9,123 nucleotides of DNA from CAYTRP01 sp964625145 (GTDB lineage: Bacteria; Sumerlaeota; Sumerlaeia; SLMS01; JAHLLQ01). The translations under genes were made by a program, and so were the position numbers. Numbering within the stretch: the stretch's first letter is position 1; every line of letters begins with the position of its first letter. This document shows, in pieces, positions 1 through 4,099 of this stretch. The notes beneath the pieces are model-generated. The model was given only the letters and a program-made list of their open reading frames with translations. It searched no databases and was not told where the DNA came from. The stretch spans positions 1 through 9,123 of the forward strand of contig CAZVAQ010000143.1 in NCBI GenBank assembly GCA_964625145.1, read 5' to 3'.

Positions 1-144
1 AACATGCAGCAGGCCGCCCGCGTCAGCGACAAGACGGCGTTCTTCTACGAGGGGCAACTGGTGGAGTTCGGCTCGACGGAAACGTTGTTTACCAATCCGA
101 AATCCAGTCAGACAGAGGATTACATCACCGGCCGTTTCGGCTGA
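1..144 (+). CDS. pstB: Phosphate ABC transporter ATP-binding protein PstB, 3' end (partial)
   Basis: Only the last 47 codons are present; the gene begins left of the window. The reading frame opens at base 1 and stops at TGA 142-144. The visible text reads NMQQAARVSDKTAFF, then YEGQLVEFG and a tail ending DYITGRFG. This matches the end of PstB: the 'NMQQA-R-SD-TAFF' segment follows the H-loop, and 'G-LVE-G-T--LF-NP----T-DYI-GRFG' is the family's usual C-terminus. PstB is the cytoplasmic ATPase that powers the PstSCA high-affinity phosphate importer. The catalytic Walker motifs lie outside the window and cannot be checked. The phoU gene on the same strand 141 nt downstream supports the call, since pstB-phoU is a very common order. 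Confidence 0.93.
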   Translation, partial: NMQQAARVSDKTAFFYEGQLVEFGSTETLFTNPKSSQTEDYITGRFG

Positions 145-169
145 CCGCCGCGCAAGGGGGCGGATTTTG
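145..169 (+). terminator. Possible weak terminator or attenuator hairpin between pstB and phoU
   Basis: Directly after the pstB stop, CCGCC (145-149) can pair with GGCGG (159-163) across a 9-nt loop, followed by ATTTTG. The stem has only 5 bp and the T-run only four bases, so it would at best reduce read-through. The rest of the spacer to phoU holds a TAGTAT (216-221 region) without a well-spaced -35, and I see no convincing Pho box. Confidence 0.25.
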
Positions 170-285
170 CCGTCCGGATCGCAGTTGTCCTTGCTAGTGA
201 CCGCCGTGTGGGCGCATAGTATTGTTTTACGGGGACGCGATGAAAATGGCGCCTCCCCGGATTGCGAAGAGAGAACCTGCCAACG

Positions 286-963
286 ATGACGATCCTGTTC
301 CACCGCGAGCTGGAAGCGCTGCGCAAGAAGATCCTGGCGGAAGCCGCGGTGGTCGAGGAGGCCGTCGAGAAGGCGCTGCGCGCGTTCGTGGAGCACGATG
401 CCGAACTGGCACAAGGGGTGATCGACGGCGATCGCATCATCGACGAGATGGAGATCGACATCGAGGAGGATTGCCTGCGCATCCTCGCCCTGTACAAGCC
501 CGTGGCCGTGGACCTGCGCCTGATCGTCATGGTCATCCGCATGAACAACGACCTGGAGCGCATGGGGGACATCGCGGTGAGCATCGCCCGCCGGGCGCTT
601 TACATGTCGCGCCGGGAATCGCGCACTCCCCTGCCCGAGGGGTTCGAGCACATGGGCAAGTGCGTGCTCACGATGATCCGCGAAAGCCTGGACTCGCTCA
701 TCACCCGCAACGCCGCGCTGGCCGAAAAGGTTTGCCGCGATGACGACGAGGTGGATCGCCTGAAGCACGAGATCAACCGCAACCTGCGCGACGCCATCCG
801 CGTCGATCCGGAAGCGCTGAAGACGCACCTGAAGACGATGGACGTGTCACGGCATTTGGAGCGCCTGGCCGATTTGGCGACGAACATTGCCGAGGACGTC
901 ATCTATTTCGTGCGCGGCGAAATCGTCCGCCACCGCCCACCGCCGGAGGAAGAGCTGGCGTAG
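286..963 (+). CDS. phoU: Phosphate-signalling protein PhoU
   Basis: This 225-residue protein matches the usual PhoU length. PhoU is a cytoplasmic, all-helical dimer that links the Pst transporter to the PhoR-type sensor kinase and restrains the Pho regulon when phosphate is ample. Two tandem three-helix PhoU repeats are visible, at about residues 8-100 and 115-210. Each carries the metal-cluster signature E-x3-D: ERMGD (91-95) and ERLAD (192-196). The start MTILFHRELEALRKKI is typical of the family. I chose ATG 286. An in-frame TTG at 262 would add eight residues (MRRENLPT) with no family counterpart, and a purine run (GAAGAGAGAA, 266-275) lies about 10-12 nt before ATG 286 as a weak ribosome-binding site. 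It probably belongs to the pst operon. The next gene is convergent and no strong terminator separates them. Confidence 0.95.
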   Translation: MTILFHRELEALRKKILAEAAVVEEAVEKALRAFVEHDAELAQGVIDGDRIIDEMEIDIEEDCLRILALYKPVAVDLRLIVMVIRMNNDLERMGDIAVSIARRALYMSRRESRTPLPEGFEHMGKCVLTMIRESLDSLITRNAALAEKVCRDDDEVDRLKHEINRNLRDAIRVDPEALKTHLKTMDVSRHLERLADLATNIAEDVIYFVRGEIVRHRPPPEEELA

Positions 964-989
964 GGTGGACGTGGTTGGACGCGGTGGAC
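964..989 (+). repeat. Short direct repeat GGT(T)GGAC x3
   Basis: Immediately after the phoU stop codon the motif occurs three times: GGTGGAC at 964, GGTTGGAC at 973 and GGTGGAC at 983, a step of 9-10 nt. It is too short to assign a function. It differs in sequence and period from the 7-nt array 55 bases further on. Confidence 0.45.
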
Positions 990-1043
990 AATGAACGCAG
1001 CAGCGCCGCGCGGGCTTGATCACCCGAAGTCAACGCCCGGGAA

Positions 1044-1078
1044 AACCCGGAACCCCGAACTCAGAACTCGGAACTTCT
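1044..1078. repeat. Degenerate heptanucleotide array 1 (five units) at the 3' end of the DUF3332 gene
   Basis: Five consecutive 7-nt units start at 1044, 1051, 1058, 1065 and 1072, each beginning AAC; examples are AACCCGG (1044), AACTCAG (1058) and AACTCGG (1065). On the minus strand, the sense strand of the neighbouring gene, this reads as a GTTCCGA-type heptamer. The array runs from the spacer into the coding region and contains that gene's stop codon (1061-1063). A 5-bp hairpin (1037-1041 with 1046-1050, AAAA loop) overlaps its left edge but lacks a T-run. Confidence 0.7.
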
Positions 1079-1648
1079 CAGCGCCGCGACGTCCGCCAGG
1101 GTGATGCGCTCGCGCGTTTCGCCCTCAGCATCCAGCAAGTCAAAACCGCCGTCGCTCGTCGGTCGCACCGTCCCCACAGCCGCGCCATTCCCATCCACCA
1201 CCGCCACCAACCCGTCCTCGCCGCGCAGGAAGCGCCGCACCTCCAGCACCTCGCCGTCGCGCAGCACGGTCATCACCAGCTCATTCCGGTCCACGCCCGG
1301 CGCCAGGACGACAACTGTGCCGTCGGATCCTTCGTAAGTTTGTGCAGTCGTGAATTCTTCGCCGCTCCAGAACTCAATCAGGTTGAGGAGAAGTCCGTCC
1401 ACAAGCATGGCGACCTCATAGACGGGAATGATCACGAAAATGATCATGATGATGGAGTGTATGAACTGGGAGTTGGTGACCTTCCCGTTCAGCCGGTAGA
1501 CGGCGTTCGTGACCGGGAAGGAGCCGTAGCAACCCGCCAGTCCCGGCGCGATCATACCAGCAAGATCCGCCGCGACAATGCCGCGGCGGATCAGGGGTCG
1601 AGCCAGGTTTTCGAAAAACGTGCGTGGGTTAGTTGACTCGCTCCACAT
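1061..1648 (-). CDS. DUF3332 family protein, putative lipoprotein or membrane protein
   Basis: A 195-residue protein of unknown function. It carries the DUF3332 signature: GCYGSFPVTNAVYRLNG (39-55), then a hydrophobic stretch (about 63-91) with IIPVYEVAMLVDGLLLN, ending NLIEFWSG (89-96). GLAGC (36-40) resembles a lipobox. The preceding segment is a poor signal peptide (RR at 21-22, but Asp28 and Pro35 in the core), so lipidation is uncertain; the second hydrophobic stretch probably enters the membrane. Residues 97-195 look like a soluble beta-rich tail. I chose ATG 1648 over ATG 1657: GGAGG (1658-1662) abuts the first ATG, which is unusable, but lies a normal 9 nt from the second. This start is inside the last 20 nt of efp, implying translational coupling. 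The C-terminus SSEF and the stop codon come from heptamer array 1. Confidence 0.82.
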   Translation of the reverse strand: MWSESTNPRTFFENLARPLIRRGIVAADLAGMIAPGLAGCYGSFPVTNAVYRLNGKVTNSQFIHSIIMIIFVIIPVYEVAMLVDGLLLNLIEFWSGEEFTTAQTYEGSDGTVVVLAPGVDRNELVMTVLRDGEVLEVRRFLRGEDGLVAVVDGNGAAVGTVRPTSDGGFDLLDAEGETRERITLADVAALRSSEF

Positions 1649-2201
1649 AGCTGCCATCCTCCGTGCTGACGCGGACGCGCTCGCCCGTCTTGATGAACGG
1701 AGGGACCTGGATCTTCAAGCCGGAATCCAAAACGGCGTCCTTGGTGATCGCTCCGGAACTGTTACCCTTCGCCACCGTGTCCATCGTGTCAACCACGGTA
1801 AATTCCATCTTGGGGGGAAGTTCGACGCCGATGGGCCGGCCATCCCAGAACCCGACGATCACATCGGTCTCGGCGACGAGAAAATTGGCCGCGAAACCGA
1901 GGAAGTCCTCCTCGAGCGTGAACTGCTCGTAGGTGGTGGTGTCCATGAAGTGAAAGCCGGTTTCATCCTTGTAAAGGTACTGGCAGGTCTTCTGCTCGAA
2001 CTCCGCGCGCTCGGGATGATCGCTGGCGCCGCGGAAGGTCTTCTCGATGGCGCGCCCGTCCTGCAGGTTCTTCAGCTTGCAGACAACGAAGCTGCGCAGG
2101 TTGCCGGGGGTGCGATGGTCGAACTGCGTGACGACCCACAATTGGTTGTCCACGACGATCTTCATTCCGGGCCGGAGCTTTACGGGATCTATGGGTGGCA
2201 T
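1629..2201 (-). CDS. efp: Translation elongation factor P
   Basis: A 190-residue protein of normal EF-P length. EF-P binds between the P and E sites of the ribosome and promotes peptide-bond formation at polyproline stretches. The three beta-barrel domains are visible: an N-terminal KOW-like domain with RPGMKIVVD (10-18) and KLKNLQDGRAIEKTF (about 42-56), an OB domain (about 66-128) with YEQFTLEED and a conserved WDGRPIGVELP stretch, and a C-terminal OB domain ending GLKIQVPPFIKTGERVRVST, the family hallmark. The tip of domain I reads TPGNLRSF (31-38), so Asn34 occupies the position of the modified Lys34 of E. coli and Arg is at 36. It is not the YeiP paralogue, judging from the canonical C-terminus. 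The ATG at 2201 is preceded by a pyrimidine run (CTCTCCCC) with AGAAGG about 11 nt away, a weak ribosome-binding site. The downstream DUF3332 gene overlaps its end. Confidence 0.95.
   Translation of the reverse strand: MPPIDPVKLRPGMKIVVDNQLWVVTQFDHRTPGNLRSFVVCKLKNLQDGRAIEKTFRGASDHPERAEFEQKTCQYLYKDETGFHFMDTTTYEQFTLEEDFLGFAANFLVAETDVIVGFWDGRPIGVELPPKMEFTVVDTMDTVAKGNSSGAITKDAVLDSGLKIQVPPFIKTGERVRVSTEDGSYVERVN
1658..1662 (-). promoter_or_regulatory. Ribosome-binding site deciding the DUF3332 start
   Basis: The minus strand reads GGAGG here, within the efp coding sequence. It has zero spacing to ATG 1657 but 9 nt to ATG 1648, which favours the latter. It is one of only two clear Shine-Dalgarno sequences in the window. 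Confidence 0.65.
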
Positions 2202-2270
2202 GGGGAGAGGTGCCTTCTTGCTGGAGGATTGGCCGCGCCGGGACGAAACCGCCCGCTGGCGGGGCGCCCA

Positions 2271-2299
2271 ATTCCTTGAGCGTCAACCCCCCGTGTCAA
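2271..2299 (-). promoter_or_regulatory. Candidate efp promoter
   Basis: On the minus strand a perfect TTGACA (2294-2299) is followed after 17 nt by AGGAAT (2271-2276), which matches three of six bases of TATAAT, including the final AAT. It would start transcription about 60-65 nt before the efp start codon. Only the -35 is strong. Confidence 0.3.
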
Positions 2300-2481
2300 G
2301 CCAAGGGACAGACCAAGAGAACCGCCATGCCACCCCACCGGCCTTGACACGACCCTCCCGTGCCCGCACAAGAGCCCTCCCCGGAGGGCGGATCCGGAAT
2401 GCCCCCAAGGGACGACAGGGACATCAGCGACGGAAGAGCCACAGCCCACAGAGCAGCATCCACAAGAGCGACACCAGGGCC

Positions 2482-2565
2482 AAGCACCCACCCGCAAGCC
2501 CCAACCCCCAATCTCTGATTCCCGATTCCTTTCAAACTTCACTCCTCACCCTTCACTCTTCCTCT
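2482..2565 (+). repeat. Degenerate heptanucleotide array 2 (twelve units) in the lysC leader
   Basis: Twelve 7-nt units run from 2482 to 2565, one base before the lysC ATG. The first units have the form AAGCCCC (2496) and AACCCCC (2503). The middle ones are GATTCCC (2517) and GATTCCT (2524). The last are pyrimidine-rich, with TTCACTC at 2538 and again at 2552. There is a two-base phase shift of the TTC core near 2530, but the 7-nt step of recognisable units persists. No Shine-Dalgarno sequence is present, so the array itself forms the translation leader. Confidence 0.65.
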
Positions 2566-2566
2566 C

Positions 2567-3847
2567 ATGGCACTTATCATCCAGAAGTTCGGCGGCGATG
2601 CCCTTGGCGACAAGGGCAAGGGACGCGCGGCCGATGTCAATGACCTGACCCTCGGCGGCCTTGTCGTCGAAAAGTTCCGTCGCGTCGCCGAGATCGGCGC
2701 GCGCGCGCGCGCCAATGGCGACAGCGTCGTCGTTGTCGTCTCTGCCATGGGCGACACGACCAACCGCCTGCTGCGCATGGCCCATGCCCTGGGCAGCAAT
2801 CCCGCCGCGCGCGAGCTGGACATGCTCATGACCACCGGCGAGCAGATGTCCATCGCGCTGCTGGCCATCGCGCTGGAGGAAGCCGGCTGCCGCGCGCGCA
2901 GCTTCACCGGCCCGCAGGTCGGCATCCGTACCGACGAAGTGTTCGGCCAATCGCGCATCCGCGAGATCCATTGCGACCGCCTGCGCCAGGCCATCGACGA
3001 AGGCGTCGTGCCCATCGTCGCCGGATTCCAGGGCTCCACCGAGAACGGCGAGATCACCACACTGGGCCGCGGCGGCAGCGACATCACCGCCGTCGCGTTG
3101 GCCGCTGCGCTGGGCGCGGATGTTTGCGAGTTCTACAAGGACGTCGACGGCATCTTCACCACCGATCCGCGCATTTGCCCCAACGCGCGCAAGATCGACC
3201 ACATCTCCTTCGACGAGATGCTGGAGCTCGCCAGCCTCGGCGCCGGCGTGCTGCATTCCCGCTCCGTCGAATTCGCAAAGAACTACGGCATCGCGCTGCA
3301 CGTGCGCAGTTTCCTGCACGACGCGCCCGGCACCATCGTCGCACAGCCCAAGGATGAGAATCACATGGAAAACATGCGCATCAGCGGCGTCGCCTTCAGC
3401 CGCGACGAAGCCCGCATCACATTGGCCGGCGTGCCCGACCGACCCGGCATTGCCGCCCAGGTCTTCAGCCGCATCGGCGACGCCGGCATCACCGTCGACG
3501 TGATCCTGCAGAACACCGCCCGCGACGGCCGCAACGACATCAGCTTCACCGTCGCCAAGCCCGAGTTCAAGCGCGCCACGGCCCTGTGCGAAGCCATCGC
3601 CCGCGACATCGGCGCCGACGAGGTCTATACCGACGAGCAGGTCGCGAAGGTCAGCGCCGTCGGAGTCGGCATGCGCAGCCACACCCAGATCGCCGCGCGC
3701 ATGTTCGGTGCATTGGCCGAGAAGAGCATCAACATCCAGATGATCACCAGCAGCGAGATCAAGATCAGCGTCGTCATCCACGAGAAGGACCTGGAAGAAG
3801 CCGTCCGCGTGGTGCACGACGCTTTTGCCGAAGTGACGGTGGGGTGA
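2567..3847 (+). CDS. lysC: Aspartate kinase (aspartokinase), alpha-subunit reading frame
   Basis: A 426-residue monofunctional aspartokinase, which phosphorylates L-aspartate with ATP in the first step toward lysine, diaminopimelate, threonine and methionine. The amino-acid-kinase domain covers about 1-255: KFGG (7-10), VVVVVSAMGDTTNRLL (54-69), TTGEQMS (89-95), TTLGRGGSDITAVALAAAL (164-182) and YKDVDGIFTTDPR (190-202). Two ACT domains follow, near 284-345 (GVPDRPGIAAQVF) and 365-426 (VGVGMRSHTQIAARMF, then ITSSEIKISVVI); these bind the feedback amino acid. It differs from the family at the first motif: KFGG is followed by DAL rather than (T/S)SV or SSL, with about 16 extra residues before EKFRRVAE (35-42). 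ATG 2567 gives the standard MALIIQKFGG start but has only a pyrimidine leader. It is probably co-transcribed with aspS, as no terminator separates them. Confidence 0.94.
   Translation: MALIIQKFGGDALGDKGKGRAADVNDLTLGGLVVEKFRRVAEIGARARANGDSVVVVVSAMGDTTNRLLRMAHALGSNPAARELDMLMTTGEQMSIALLAIALEEAGCRARSFTGPQVGIRTDEVFGQSRIREIHCDRLRQAIDEGVVPIVAGFQGSTENGEITTLGRGGSDITAVALAAALGADVCEFYKDVDGIFTTDPRICPNARKIDHISFDEMLELASLGAGVLHSRSVEFAKNYGIALHVRSFLHDAPGTIVAQPKDENHMENMRISGVAFSRDEARITLAGVPDRPGIAAQVFSRIGDAGITVDVILQNTARDGRNDISFTVAKPEFKRATALCEAIARDIGADEVYTDEQVAKVSAVGVGMRSHTQIAARMFGALAEKSINIQMITSSEIKISVVIHEKDLEEAVRVVHDAFAEVTVG
3350..3354 (+). promoter_or_regulatory. Internal ribosome-binding site for the LysC beta subunit
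   Basis: AAGGA lies 10 nt before the in-frame ATG at 3365 (codon 267 of lysC), exactly at the linker between the kinase and ACT domains. The main lysC start has no comparable site. Confidence 0.55.
3365..3847 (+). CDS. lysC: Probable aspartokinase beta subunit from an internal in-frame start
   Basis: The in-frame ATG at codon 267 (MENMRISGVAF) would give a 160-residue protein made only of the two ACT domains. In Bacillus subtilis LysC and Corynebacterium glutamicum LysC, the same reading frame encodes a catalytic alpha and a regulatory beta polypeptide from such an internal start, forming alpha2beta2 enzymes. Three things are seen here: the ATG is at the equivalent place, an AAGGA stands 10 nt upstream, and no other Shine-Dalgarno sequence serves the lysC frame. 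That the beta chain is made is inference by homology. Confidence 0.55.
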   Translation: MENMRISGVAFSRDEARITLAGVPDRPGIAAQVFSRIGDAGITVDVILQNTARDGRNDISFTVAKPEFKRATALCEAIARDIGADEVYTDEQVAKVSAVGVGMRSHTQIAARMFGALAEKSINIQMITSSEIKISVVIHEKDLEEAVRVVHDAFAEVTVG

Positions 3848-3963
3848 GGGGCGCTTTCCGAGCCCCATTGGCGGGCTTGGCGAGAGGCCCAAGGCGCTTC
3901 GGTCTTGAAGGAATCATCGGCTGAACTCTTCGGACTGCGACGACTCGCGCCGGGGCTCCCCCC

Positions 3964-4012
3964 TTTAGTCTTCAGCCCTCATCCTTCGCCTTTCCCCCAT
4001 TCTCCCATTGAG
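3964..4012 (+). repeat. Degenerate heptanucleotide array 3a (seven units), lysC-aspS spacer
   Basis: Seven 7-nt units start at 3964 and every seven bases to 4006; examples are TTTAGTC (3964), TTCAGCC (3971), TTCGCCT (3985) and TTCCCCC (3992). The plus strand is strongly pyrimidine-biased. The array falls in the 252-nt spacer between lysC and aspS, which also has a G/C-rich centre (4013-4060) without clear structure. The region just after the lysC stop (3848-3900) forms only weak GC pairings without a T-run, so I call no terminator there. Confidence 0.55.
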
Positions 4013-4066
4013 CCCGCCCGCCGCCGCCCCCCTCAATCCTGCCACCCGCGTACCCGGGTTTTGGAT

Positions 4067-4094
4067 TTCACTCTTCACTCTTCTCCCATCACAC
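4067..4094 (+). repeat. Degenerate heptanucleotide array 3b (four units), aspS leader
   Basis: TTCACTC at 4067 and an exact copy at 4074 are followed in step by TTCTCCC (4081) and ATCACAC (4088), then TTCCC and the aspS ATG. The unit TTCACTC is identical to the one in front of lysC. The phase differs from array 3a by two bases. No Shine-Dalgarno sequence is present. Confidence 0.6.
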
Positions 4095-4099
4095 TTCCC

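Larger units (their letters stand above)
2202..2566. other. Divergent intergenic region efp / lysC (365 nt)
   Basis: No gene is convincing here. From left to right it holds the efp leader, a candidate minus-strand promoter (2271-2299), an inverted pair of CTTGACACG elements (2292-2300 and 2343-2351), a small GC hairpin (2374-2389, no T-run), a stretch with a minus-strand 26-codon hydrophobic frame (2424-2504), and the heptamer array that forms the lysC leader (2482-2565). A plus-strand TTGACA at 2344-2349 could be a lysC -35 element, but the hexamer 17 nt on (CACAAG) is a poor -10. Confidence 0.6.

Noticed and set aside
262..285. TTG 262 as phoU start
   Set aside because: It adds MRRENLPT, which has no family counterpart. 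ATG 286 gives the standard PhoU N-terminus.
240..743. Long open frame starting at ATG 240 ahead of phoU
   Set aside because: It is out of frame with phoU and gives Arg/Gly/Pro-rich sequence, a typical GC-rich shadow.
1037..1050. CCGGG-AAAA-CCCGG hairpin as a phoU terminator
   Set aside because: Only 5 bp and no T-run; probably incidental to the heptamer array.
1016..2279. Plus-strand frames across the DUF3332 and efp region
   Set aside because: They are antisense to two recognisable minus-strand genes and show no family motif.
2374..2389. Hairpin GCCCTC / GAGGGC as a terminator
   Set aside because: Short stem, no T-run on either strand, and located between divergent genes where no transcript needs ending.
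2482..2565. CRISPR array or regular microsatellite
   Set aside because: There are no spacers and no repeats of 20 nt or more. Units are only 7 nt and degenerate.
2546..3892. 448-codon minus-strand frame opposite lysC
   Set aside because: Antisense shadow rich in Ala, Gly and Asp with no recognisable motif. The plus strand is clearly aspartokinase.
3905..4099. 65-codon in-frame N-terminal extension of aspS from TTG 3905
   Set aside because: The extension is Pro/Ser/Arg-rich low complexity translated from the heptamer arrays. AspRS homology starts just after ATG 4100.
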